64,000 bases of DNA, from the NCBI RefSeq assembly GCF_964187635.1, contig NZ_CAXLMO010000038.1:12135-76134 (forward strand). Reading direction: 5' to 3'. How positions within the stretch are numbered: the first letter of the stretch is position 1; the number at the start of each line of letters is the position of its first letter. Source of the stretch: Seribacter sulfatis. GTDB taxonomy: Bacteria > Verrucomicrobiota > Verrucomicrobiia > Opitutales > Seribacteraceae. The position numbers were made by a program, and so were the translations under genes. Under the pieces are notes generated by a model, which had not been told where the DNA came from, made no database searches, and was given only the letters and a program-made list of their open reading frames with translations. Below are positions 28,001 to 34,198 of the stretch, in pieces.

Positions 28001-28925
28001 ACTATGGGGACCCAGCCAGTTTATTCCCATTCTTTCTCCTACACCTAAAAAAAGCATTCCTACATCCAGTATGTATCGTTACGCATTCAACTCTGGACCT
28101 TGGCCGAGTGGGACCGAGGTGGCCCTCAATATTGTGCAAAAGCCGGATTGGTTAAATATAGACCTTTTTACGGATGGCAGTGGTTTAGTTTGGGGAAAAA
28201 GTCCAACTACAGATAGTCCCGATGTAACAACGGTGAGATTTGATATTAATTCGACCAGCCTTCCGGGACTGACCGCTGAATGGCAGGTCAAAGTTTTAGC
28301 GAAAGGAAGTGCTTTCTCTATTCTTGGAAACCCAGTTTTGAATGGAGTTCAATTTGAACCATACCGCTCCGAATTCATACTTACCGGTTCATCGTTTGAT
28401 AATATTTTAATAATACCCGAGGGTTTCCCAAAATGGTTACAATTAAACCGCATATCGAATAATCGATTTGTGATCGAAGGAACACCATTAGAAAGAGACA
28501 CTGGAACTTTTCCGATTCAGGTATTTGCCGACAAGTTCATCGATCAGAATTTTAGTTATCAAGAAACTCTTGAATATTCCTTAACTGTTCAGACTAAAAT
28601 GTCTCAAGAAGCAACCTTGACTAATTTGGGGGACTGGAAAACAAATTGGTTAGGCTATTTTAATACATTTGATAATTCATGGACTTATCACGAAGATTTT
28701 TTATGGATCTATTTAGTGGCTGGTACCCAATCCGATAATATCTGGTTTTGGACTGAAAGATGGGGATGGTCCTGGACCAATACAGAAAATTGGGACGCCA
28801 CTAAGGGGGAGGGCTATTTATACAACTCTTTGCTTTCGGACTGGTTGTTTTTTAGAAGAAAGCAAGATAACGTACCATCTGCTGTTTACCACTACAGTTT
28901 GAAGAAATGGCTTTCCTATGAATGA
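19059..28925 (+). CDS. Giant secreted cadherin-like/beta-propeller surface protein
   Basis: A single open frame of 3,288 codons. A signal peptide comes first (FVRLPIFARWSN to FLLFLSQ). Residues ~160-530 are FG-GAP-like repeats (FGQSVAINDW, GSPGE, GAIHVF). Residues ~540-1980 are alternating cadherin-like and putative-Ig (He_PIG) repeats marked by YTPDGNFSG-type and VNDAPVF-type motifs. A DUF5011-like domain (LSVGQTFSDPGY) lies near 1985-2055, then SBBP-like propeller repeats (GGIEDDRVDALAI, GSYQGTSSFG) to ~2980, two more Ig-like domains and a Trp-rich C-terminal domain (~3187-3288). Adhesin or matrix role is likely. The N-terminal part is unusually rich in N-x-S/T. A very basic secreted protein is encoded just upstream. 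Confidence 0.85.
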   Translation: MFVRLPIFARWSNCILVFCKRLLVCLFLLFLSQHRGYSSNQDGSMNQTYSVDWNGTVFLVSGDGFLNSSFPTLSLYENNYYVFNNNSTGEFRFSVGEDNNTQYSSLDVWNNGSYSSDEYLLYSPELNSSRILYYFNPEDNASVGQINISPHDSQFFHPQVNVTSFKFGQSVAINDWNQTIIGSPGETISHDGAIHVFNKEVNGSYSYLEEIVPPVLGQNGQFGHALEVENQFLFVSSPDSSTYSGLVDVFTRESNGSYGFTESLNTFADNLDSFGWDISASGNYLAVSSRQSINNGGGKISIFENNGTNWGNVTVLRADDNQSNDEFGYSLNLSGSRLLVGAPKADANGTDSGAAYIFEQNGSGWNQTAKLSPSGLSAGDEFGYSVSLANNLAFVGARQKDGNRTNAGAVYIFHLNGLNWEQVSIIYPPQDQSNQFFSSDLKVNSDILAVSSPSQGEGYVYLYRVENNGSNISLISSLGLDEANSTDQGFLSIALKNGTAIVGIPGDSTFADVGGGALAFHNDAWQMKVLPELAPIIDHNASRNHTIAEDSGIYQYDFNGSHPFDSNLIWSLSLHPDGNASFDLNSTTGMFSYTPDGNFSGIHEFQATLSNENYFDVVDFNVTVTPVQDAPIFITTSLPSGMEGDDYNQTISVFDADDDDNLSLSYNSALVGLNVSGFNIVGVPDAGSANGQAYQDYNVTLSLNDGNVSVQGIFDIRILKRNNPPQIWVNGDSNLSVLPDITLSEDFNETTWYASLPFLDYNDSDGHLVDLNVTVYPTYGNLTWDINATDLNRSISYTPLVPHFNGTDSFTMILRDIEGEGNKSTVLTFNLVVSPVNDPPVISSVPSSTVVNEGDMFHYPLVLLDPDLSDVGSTEVLNVTVENLPPSGWLEYNSTTQILSGTPSWSDYEDAGPRLIVIKVFDHAGLEDTQAFTLQVIPDNYPPVITQGATFSTSLNEDSVLNTWSGLDLSVTGLDQTLGTLTWAISQQAQNGTASVTGTGTTPTSLSYQPDGNFSGTDYFLVQVFESLDPNASDVIRINLNVLPVEDDPVFKSLTSGVAIQDFLFDYNITTFDADLGTNVTISSLVPLPGWLSLSDFGNGSARLRGTPNQYDLGNNLIVLEVRDQTNRFAVQAFMLVVLDENTNPVIAQGETTTFVHTEDLAWNGSSLISATDIDGQFLNWTLKSSPSNGSAQVSGQGSSPPVLDYIPDSNFSGLDSFQVEVSDGIGSDFITINLNIQNVDDAPVFSILPTDQVTIDNQSFAISPKVYDADSLVGSEIQLTGPAWLGVSSFDRSTGVVQLAGVPGESDEGNSSFSLLITDSTGLHNSAEFKVQVRVLNYAPLINSGSALVSVTMIEDDNTSWSAPNLVGADHETSANDLVWSSTKPNFGSVSVSGTGSSPVTFDYYPDGNFSGSDFFTVMVTDGGGIEGSPPKYDTILVNVEVSPVNDAPVFISTPMTDRNESYSWNDESVYIYQVKTYDADWNYEWHTIDLNVSGNLPEWLTFKDEGNGTGLLYGLASVQEEGNYTISLEVFDSNQTSTIQNFTLEIRIDNYPPVFKSVSEANKTISELIVYVDEDSNLSSSRGGWVAPSDYIAVDPDPTKPSAMPLTWTLAENPNSGASVVVQDSPDFGVLDRQRPYLFSYLPRHNFFGDDIIKLKVSDGNRSSILPVRVKVRALPDAPTFTTSFDSVLVAKEGAQFSLDISTVDPDNSPRTIKVFGLPSGGNSWLKLGDQNSTNGSARLFGVAPSQSSGDRYQLAFVVTDETGLFSVLNCQLVVDGKNLSPVIDAGSFMTIRFDSSGQAHPSDIARLYASDREGENLLWSLSPNSLPSFGTASVSGNGTSNPQIKYLPYSSVQKDRFGIRVSDGVSFDAIEITAIIVENFDSFDVTEPTITSTSAGLIFSDHFKISNLTRNSVTQALMLQGPAWLKVKKVTYDLFKLEGMVPDNVTGDFAIKLSFLENNERKALKEYTLKVLNISPPQLSLKGDQFIQLSVGQTFSDPGYLSTAQDGSDLNDSVEGAVDTSQKGLYQITYRSEDSSGNFSELKRTVQVVDRNDSVRISNITSILPVGLDTFAVLKNGSFLLGSSSESEAIVSKYDNYVELSHPIHTLRFKAQKISIEQILELKDGGFSVCGVFRGNLEFGKNLVTSKGNHNVFILRLDNNFKHVWLKTISCSSTLSNLEQMETIDQSIQIAGNFREQLKLNSQNWNAQGESDNFVMKLSDSGELIWLKTYGGEGTEEMVGMGALSDGSFVTVSNSVKENSPSYSTLVKFSKDGVVTGGKSFPNVNLNQSLGLECINDSLLVVGQFETQLVIDSMAISSSSLSSGFTLSFNSDLELNWMKSFSSTGSTSVREVQTDRFGYPIVVLNYDGNLSIPGSSLIHEALGLNDLMLIKLDPITGAIIWEEPISTAGNDLVKEFQVGPFGTILLGASFTSPFSLNEFSYSVGNQFLVQVESILGKPTFTSFSNLNLQGNTFFHQEIKVLNQPFVRMELIESPPWMNFQDNLNGTGMLGGVPSSTISSTGNVKVRAYNGDGGISDLDFNYSVTSNPEAIISNQTLPSFSSALNFGKEVNISSTTPSSDGKYLIGGTFSQSVKLGQTILRSQGQKDGFVAKVSLSGNIDRSVQLISSGDLSVGSTILGLDGEIYIIGDFSGDLQIGPFSIKSSGGYDLYVAQWSEDGSLKNLSSIGSSSNEYFQEACFFQNSLFLTGQFDGIFSHGAYSVNSNGGKDGFVLEVPSIDISSATWLQSFGGIEDDRVDALAISSMGKIFLAGSYQGTSSFGDITLQSLGLSDCFVGELNNKGIWQNIYSGGGEGADEVNGLYIQKENRVVIAGNFRNSMSWGNREVISNGKQDGFIAVLTDKGNCISFNAYGGTGNDSIDSIQKNSIHSYFVGSFSNEIKLGEKTFSTSGKKDSFLAKLNQEGTSVIDAVQIGGAGDDLMKSITSAFSGHILTTGITTGIMDSSGSLSTAENGSLNSYIALWGPSQFIPILSPTPKKSIPTSSMYRYAFNSGPWPSGTEVALNIVQKPDWLNIDLFTDGSGLVWGKSPTTDSPDVTTVRFDINSTSLPGLTAEWQVKVLAKGSAFSILGNPVLNGVQFEPYRSEFILTGSSFDNILIIPEGFPKWLQLNRISNNRFVIEGTPLERDTGTFPIQVFADKFIDQNFSYQETLEYSLTVQTKMSQEATLTNLGDWKTNWLGYFNTFDNSWTYHEDFLWIYLVAGTQSDNIWFWTERWGWSWTNTENWDATKGEGYLYNSLLSDWLFFRRKQDNVPSAVYHYSLKKWLSYE

Positions 28926-28960
28926 AAGCGATTACATGCCTCGCTAAGCAATTTGTATTT

Positions 28961-30883
28961 TTAAGCAAATATTGGAGCAGACAACTGATCTTCGATTAAG
29001 AGAAATGCCTCGATCGATTTCGTTAGACTTTCTTGATCCAGTCCTACTTTACTTCTTAATTCATGAACCGAGTTTCCGTGTTCAATGAATTGATCAGGCC
29101 AACCAAATCGTTTAACCGCAGTTGTGGTATTATTCTTTTCAAACACCTCAAGAATACTAGACCCGAATCCACCCATGAGAACATTATCTTCAAGCGTAAC
29201 GATATATTGGTGAGATTCTGCATGTTTGAGTAAGTTTTCTTCGTCTAGGGGTTTGATAAACCGTGCATTTACCACTGAGATTTTAATTCCGTATTTCTCT
29301 AACAAGTGATCGGCAATATGCAGTGCGGTTTGAACAAAATCCCCAATCGCCCAAATCGAGCAGGTAGTACCTTCCCTTAGAATTTCAGCTTTTCCGATTT
29401 CAAGAGGGACGGGTTTATCCTTTCGCTTAACGCCTACTCCTTCTCCGCGAGGATATCGGACAAAGGAGGGAGATCCAGAGGTTATACCGGTCGCCATCAT
29501 GTCCTGTAATTCGTCCTCGTCCTTGGGTTGCATAATAATTCCATTTGGTATGCAGCGCAGGTAGGATATATCAAATAACCCATGATGGGTGGGGCCATCA
29601 TTAGGAGACAGTCCGGCACGGTCTAAGCAGAAAGTAACTGGAAGGTTTTGTAAGCAGACATCATGAATAATTGGGTCATAAGCCCTTTGTAAAAAAGTGG
29701 AGTATATTGCACATACCGGAAGTTTACCTCCAGTTGCCATACCAGCTGCTAAGAGGACTGCATGCTCTTCAGCAATACCCACATCAAAGAAGCGTTCCGG
29801 AATTGCCTTGTGCAGGGCGTCCAATCCAGTACCGCTTGGCATTGCTGCAGTAATACCGACAATATTTTCATTCTCTGCGGCCAATTTGGATAGGCATTCT
29901 CCAAATACATCTTGGTATTTGGGCGGAGAAGTGGGAGAGGAGGGTTTACTTTGTCCTGTTTGCTTGTCAAAAGGTCCGGATCCATGCCATTTTTCCGGTT
30001 CTTCCAACGCCACGGGAAACCCTTTTCCCTTTTGGGTAAGAAGGTGAAGAACAATGGGTTCGTCGGAAGTTTTGGCAAATTCAAAAAAGCGAACTAACGA
30101 CTGTACATCGTGTCCGTCAATTGGACCGAGGTAACGGATGCCCAGTTTCTCAAAAATACTTGAGGGTGCAATTAATTCTTTTGTGTCTCGCTTCGCCTTC
30201 GATAGAAATTTCATCAGTGAAGGACCACCGGGAACTTGAGTGAGGAAACTTTCCGCGTCTTTGTGTAATCGAGTGTAAGCGGGATTGGTTATTAATTCGT
30301 TGAAATACTTGGAAAACGCACCCACATTTTTGGCGATTGACCACTCATTATCATTCAAAATTAATATGAACCGTTTAGTCGAACTGGCAATGTTGTTCAA
30401 AGCCTCCAAAGTAATTCCACAGGTAAATGCGGCATCACCGGCTACCGCAACAACATGTTCGTCCTTTTGATTAAGGTCACGTGCAATGCAACGTCCAAGA
30501 GCGGCAGAAAGGGCAGTGCCTGCATGACCGGCTCCAAATGCATCGTGCTTGCTTTCTTCCCGGGAAAGAAATCCACTTAATCCGTTTGATTGACGAATTT
30601 TTTCAAACCGCTCGTCATTTCGTCCGGTAAGTAGCTTGTGAACATATCCTTGGTGGGAAACATCCCAAAAGAAAGAATCCTGTGGAGTATCAAAGGCAAG
30701 ATGCAAGGCAACAGTTAATTCGACCACGCCAAGGTTGGGACCAACATGCCCTCCGTTTTGAGAAGTAGCATCAATAATTCTGTTTCGAATTTCTTGGCAA
30801 AGAATTTCGATCTGTTCGTAATCGAGCTTTTTTAAATCAGCTGGACTTGATATTTCTTTTAAAATCTCAGAATTATTTTCCAT
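28961..30883 (-). CDS. dxs: 1-Deoxy-D-xylulose-5-phosphate synthase
   Basis: TPP-dependent enzyme that condenses pyruvate and glyceraldehyde 3-phosphate, the entry to the MEP isoprenoid pathway. The 640 residues show the DXS order: WDVSHQGYVHKLLTGR, the TPP-binding GDAAFTCGITLEALNN (GDA instead of the usual GDG), LNDNEWSIAKNVGAF, YLGPIDGHD, GIAEEHAV with the catalytic Glu, and LDRAGLSPNDGPTHHG. Several motifs are divergent but all blocks are present. The ATG at 30883 shares one base with the xseB stop (TGATG); a GTG three bases earlier is possible. It is convergent with the giant protein gene. Confidence 0.9.
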   Translation of the reverse strand: MENNSEILKEISSPADLKKLDYEQIEILCQEIRNRIIDATSQNGGHVGPNLGVVELTVALHLAFDTPQDSFFWDVSHQGYVHKLLTGRNDERFEKIRQSNGLSGFLSREESKHDAFGAGHAGTALSAALGRCIARDLNQKDEHVVAVAGDAAFTCGITLEALNNIASSTKRFILILNDNEWSIAKNVGAFSKYFNELITNPAYTRLHKDAESFLTQVPGGPSLMKFLSKAKRDTKELIAPSSIFEKLGIRYLGPIDGHDVQSLVRFFEFAKTSDEPIVLHLLTQKGKGFPVALEEPEKWHGSGPFDKQTGQSKPSSPTSPPKYQDVFGECLSKLAAENENIVGITAAMPSGTGLDALHKAIPERFFDVGIAEEHAVLLAAGMATGGKLPVCAIYSTFLQRAYDPIIHDVCLQNLPVTFCLDRAGLSPNDGPTHHGLFDISYLRCIPNGIIMQPKDEDELQDMMATGITSGSPSFVRYPRGEGVGVKRKDKPVPLEIGKAEILREGTTCSIWAIGDFVQTALHIADHLLEKYGIKISVVNARFIKPLDEENLLKHAESHQYIVTLEDNVLMGGFGSSILEVFEKNNTTTAVKRFGWPDQFIEHGNSVHELRSKVGLDQESLTKSIEAFLLIEDQLSAPIFA

Positions 30884-31137
30884 CACACCATGTCCTCAAA
30901 ATCTTTTTTGATTAATTCTTTGTCCTTTTCCTGAACTTCTTTGATGTTCATTTCTGCAGCCTCTATTTTTTCTCGGCAAAGTTTTAACATTTTCACGCCA
31001 GTTTGGTAGTGCGTAATTAAAGAGTCGAGTGGAGCCTCACCGGACTCCATACGTTGAATGATTTCTTCAAGGTTTGCCAAGGCCTGTTCGAAAGAAAGCT
31101 CTTCTTGAGCTGCGGACTGTTTTTCAGGAGTTCCCAT
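30883..31137 (-). CDS. xseB: Exodeoxyribonuclease VII small subunit
   Basis: 84 residues with the XseB signature: SFEQALANLEEIIQRMESGEAPLDS and YQTGVKMLKLCREKI. The small subunit packs on XseA to give the single-strand exonuclease VII. xseA is not in this window, but xseB next to dxs is a very common bacterial arrangement. It is the promoter-proximal gene of the pair. Confidence 0.93.
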   Translation of the reverse strand: MGTPEKQSAAQEELSFEQALANLEEIIQRMESGEAPLDSLITHYQTGVKMLKLCREKIEAAEMNIKEVQEKDKELIKKDFEDMV

Positions 31138-31353
31138 TTTATATGAATTTTTCTATAGCATTTTTACTTAATCGCAATTCAAATAGAATTAGTTGAACAT
31201 CGGCATGGTTGGAAAAATACTAAAGTAGTTTTTTCCAAATGCTGATCGCTTTCTTTTTATTTTCCAACAATGTAATTGCAATCACGCTTACTATTATCAC
31301 GACGAACTGAGAAAGAGTTTTTGGGGGCTCTATAGTCGACAACTTTAAATTGA
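31138..31353 (+). other. Divergent intergenic region between xseB and the M48 protease
   Basis: 216 bases, AT-rich, separating divergent genes and so presumably holding both promoters. I see only weak candidates, for example TTGAAC near 31193. No hairpin or RNA gene recognised. Confidence 0.4.
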
Positions 31354-32631
31354 ATGGATAGATTAGAAATAATGACTGATTTGCAAACGATTATAGTGGT
31401 GTTGGCAATATGCCAATTTTTATTTGAGTATTTTCTCAAGGTTCTGAACGAGAAGCATGTGGCTAATTTGATCGAAGCTCAACCGGAGGAATCGAAGTCA
31501 TTGATGGATGACGAGACCTGGAAAAAAGCGAGTAATTATTCAATCAGTAAGAGCCGGTTTTCAAGGGTAGAAGAGATTTTTGGTTTCGTGGTCTTCTTTC
31601 CGGTGTTTTTATATGTCTTGCCCTCAGTATTTGAAATTTGGCCGGTGACTCTCCTCGATTCAGTTTGGTGGGGGGCTTTTGTGGCAACTGCATTGCTAAA
31701 TGTTCTACAAATACCGGGGCTGTTTTTTGACTGGTATAATCAATTCACATTGGAAGAAAAATTTGGCTTTAATAAATCGACAAAAAAACTATGGGTTACG
31801 GATAAGGTAAAGGGAATAATTTTGGGCTTTGCTCTTTCCTACCTTCTGTTGGCATTATTGATCTGGTTGTACCGGACAATCTCAGCGGCATCGCCTGAAT
31901 ATTGGTGGGCCGCTGCATTTGTGGTGTTTTTTGGTATACAGCTTTTAATGATGGTACTGTACCCCAAGTTAATTCTTCCCTTATTTAATAAGTTGACCCC
32001 GTTGGAAGATGGTGAATTGAAGGATCGACTAATGGCCCTATCCGATAAGACCGGATTTAAGGCAAATACAATTGAAGTGATCGATGGAAGTAAGCGGTCG
32101 GGGCATTCGAATGCTTATTTTACCGGTTTTGGACGATTTCGCCGAATTGTATTGTATGATACACTTATCAAACAGATGTCTATTGAAGAGATTGAGGCGG
32201 TACTTGCCCATGAGGTGGGACATTATAAAATGGGCCATATTCCCAAGCGCTTGGTGATGTCTTTTGCGATGGGATTAGCGGGCTTCGGGTTAATGGGGTA
32301 CTTGCTCGAAAGTGCCTGGTTTTATAAGGGACTGGGCTTAGATGTTAGTTTAGTTTCCTCTTTGAGTCCCTTGATTATTGGCTTATCCCTGACACTAGGC
32401 TTTTTTACCTACTGGCTCACTCCAGTCAGTAATTTATTTTCTAGAAAACACGAGTTTGAAGCCGATCATTTTGCAAAAATTGCAGTAGGGGGGGAGGAGC
32501 CGTTAATTTCTGCCCTGAGAAAACTGTATGTCGAAAATTTATCCCATCCATTGCCTCATCCATTAATGGCAGGATTTCATTATTCTCATCCGACCCTGCT
32601 CGAAAGAGAAGGAGCGATGAGAAAAAATTAG
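31354..32631 (+). CDS. M48-family membrane zinc protease (CAAX protease-like)
   Basis: 425-residue integral membrane peptidase of the M48A (Ste24-like) type. Several N-terminal membrane helices precede VLAHEVGHYKMGH, the HExxH zinc site, and the third ligand lies in HEFEADHFA after two more helices. Homologues cleave prenylated or misfolded membrane proteins; in bacteria the role is mostly membrane protein quality control. A second ATG at 31372 is an equally possible start. It ends convergently with the VanZ-like gene 6 bases away. Confidence 0.88.
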   Translation: MDRLEIMTDLQTIIVVLAICQFLFEYFLKVLNEKHVANLIEAQPEESKSLMDDETWKKASNYSISKSRFSRVEEIFGFVVFFPVFLYVLPSVFEIWPVTLLDSVWWGAFVATALLNVLQIPGLFFDWYNQFTLEEKFGFNKSTKKLWVTDKVKGIILGFALSYLLLALLIWLYRTISAASPEYWWAAAFVVFFGIQLLMMVLYPKLILPLFNKLTPLEDGELKDRLMALSDKTGFKANTIEVIDGSKRSGHSNAYFTGFGRFRRIVLYDTLIKQMSIEEIEAVLAHEVGHYKMGHIPKRLVMSFAMGLAGFGLMGYLLESAWFYKGLGLDVSLVSSLSPLIIGLSLTLGFFTYWLTPVSNLFSRKHEFEADHFAKIAVGGEEPLISALRKLYVENLSHPLPHPLMAGFHYSHPTLLEREGAMRKN

Positions 32632-32637
32632 ACTGTA

Positions 32638-33093
32638 TTACGGTGAGAGTGTACCGAATTTTCGGCATAGGATGGAATGTGTGATTAAGCCAAGAAATAC
32701 TCCTGCCAAATTCATGATCAAATCGCCAGGGGAGGGGAAACGATCGGGAATAAAAGCCTGTGCCATTTCATTAATAATTCCATATAGCGTGGCGATATAA
32801 AATGCCTTGCACTTAAGAGCTGAAAAAAAGGAACGAATTGGTCCGAGGTACCAGGACCATAACCAGGCAAGTCCATAAAAGAGGGGCAAGTGACTTAGGT
32901 CCTGCAGCCAAAAAGGGTAAGCAAAGAGTTCCTCGGAAAAGCGGACAAAAAGTTCATTTGCATCCAGCTCCTTTAGACTGTCTGGCTTGGGGAAACCGGT
33001 GAGCACTTGTAGAAAAAAAGTATAGCCCAATGGCAGGGCAATCCAAAGCTTACTGGGTGGTGGGTTGCTCCAAAAGTGGAAAATTGTCTTCAT
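32638..33093 (-). CDS. VanZ-like membrane protein
   Basis: 151 residues with about four hydrophobic segments. The family's diagnostic YGIINEMAQAFIPDRFPS plus GDLIMNLAGVFLG segment is present. VanZ-like proteins are small membrane proteins of uncertain role; some confer low-level teicoplanin resistance, which cannot be inferred here. Single gene, minus strand, convergent with the M48 protease. Confidence 0.8.
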   Translation of the reverse strand: MKTIFHFWSNPPPSKLWIALPLGYTFFLQVLTGFPKPDSLKELDANELFVRFSEELFAYPFWLQDLSHLPLFYGLAWLWSWYLGPIRSFFSALKCKAFYIATLYGIINEMAQAFIPDRFPSPGDLIMNLAGVFLGLITHSILCRKFGTLSP

Positions 33094-33179
33094 TGCAGAT
33101 TCGAAAAGATTGCTAGCGTAAAAACTTTACGTCATTGATTTGTTTTAAGTTAGTATTTAACTAGTAGAACTTTTATATT

Positions 33180-33764
33180 ATGCCAATCTATGAATTCATG
33201 AGTCGAGAGACGGGAAAGATTTATTCATTCTTTGCCCACTCCACTTCATACTCGGATAAAACGCCTGAATGCCCCGATGGAAAAAAGTATAAGATGGAAA
33301 AAGTGATGTCGGGGTTTTCGATTACCGGGAAAAAGGAAGAACCTCAGGAAATGCCCGAGCAAGATTCAGGGGAAGATCCCAATGATCCATTTGCAGGAAT
33401 GGACCCCAATCAAGCAGAAAAAGTAATGAAGGAGTTGGAGGGTGCCATGGGAGGAATGGACGAAGATAACCCAGACCCCAAACAAATGGGCCAGTTGATG
33501 CGCAAAATGTGTGAGATGACCGGGGAAACAATGGATGAACCAATGGAAGAAGTAGTACGCAAGCTCGAAGAGGGAGCCGATCCGGATGAGTTGGAAGATC
33601 GAATGGGAGATTTTTTGGGAGATGATGAACAATCGCCTGCACTGCCCGCAGGAGAAGAGGGCGCCTCACAAGAAACGATCAAGTCGAGATTGAAGAAGTT
33701 GATGAAGGCAAAAATCATTCGCGACCCAGAACTTTATGAATTTTCAGACTACCTAAAAAATTGA
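33180..33764 (+). CDS. FmdB-like protein with acidic Met-rich tail
   Basis: 194 residues. The first 50 resemble the FmdB/CxxC regulatory-type domain (MPIYEFM, GKIYSFFAH, TPECPDGKKYKMEKVMSGFSI), but only one cysteine of the usual two CxxC pairs remains, so zinc binding is doubtful. The rest is acidic, rich in Met, Asp, Glu and Gly, with helical stretches and a basic C-terminal segment. Function unknown. The next gene starts at a TTG overlapping this stop codon (TTGA), so the two are translationally coupled. Confidence 0.7.
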   Translation: MPIYEFMSRETGKIYSFFAHSTSYSDKTPECPDGKKYKMEKVMSGFSITGKKEEPQEMPEQDSGEDPNDPFAGMDPNQAEKVMKELEGAMGGMDEDNPDPKQMGQLMRKMCEMTGETMDEPMEEVVRKLEEGADPDELEDRMGDFLGDDEQSPALPAGEEGASQETIKSRLKKLMKAKIIRDPELYEFSDYLKN

Positions 33765-34177
33765 GAGATTTCTGTACTCGATTTCTCCCACCTGTCTGGA
33801 TCTCTTTGCTGCTCTCTTGCGGAGAGGATATTAAAGAAGAAACTCCCCGAGAAATTCCAACTGAATGGATCGGAAAGGAAGAAGATTTTCAAAAAGAATT
33901 TATAGTCGAACCTGATGATAATCTCACAATTCTTTTGCACCGGGAAAGTGCAGTTCCGTTTGCAGGTAAGTTAGAAAGAAACGGATCTAAATTAAATACA
34001 ATTCAAACATTTGACGGTGGTCGCTTGAACGGAAAGAGTATTAAAAAATCAAAAGACGGTTCTTGGGTGGAAGCAAATTACTTGGACGGACGGCTTCATG
34101 GAGAAATGATCTTTTATGGGAAAAATGGAAAAATAAGATCCACACTGCGTTATGAGAAGGGAATTTTAACCAAGTGA
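33761..34177 (+). CDS. Small YwqK/MORN-like lipoprotein
   Basis: 138 residues, TTG start overlapping the previous stop. The N-terminal signal ends with a lipobox (SLLLSC). The second half has MORN/YwqK units: GGRLNGKSIKKSKDGS, GRLHGEMIFYGKNGKIRS. It is a shorter paralogue of the lipoprotein at 15071-15640, sharing the lipobox, acidic linker and repeat design. Probably periplasmic or outer-membrane attached; function unknown. Confidence 0.65.
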   Translation: MRDFCTRFLPPVWISLLLSCGEDIKEETPREIPTEWIGKEEDFQKEFIVEPDDNLTILLHRESAVPFAGKLERNGSKLNTIQTFDGGRLNGKSIKKSKDGSWVEANYLDGRLHGEMIFYGKNGKIRSTLRYEKGILTK

Positions 34178-34198
34178 AATAATGTGTAATTCAAAATT

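Noticed and set aside
19059..28925. The giant frame as several fused or misread genes.
   Set aside because: The frame is continuous with consistent repeat architecture, a signal peptide at one end and a distinct C-terminal domain at the other.
28926..28960. A terminator between the convergent giant-protein and dxs genes.
   Set aside because: The only pairing (ATTTG with CAAAT) is short and bulged, with no clear T-tract in either direction.
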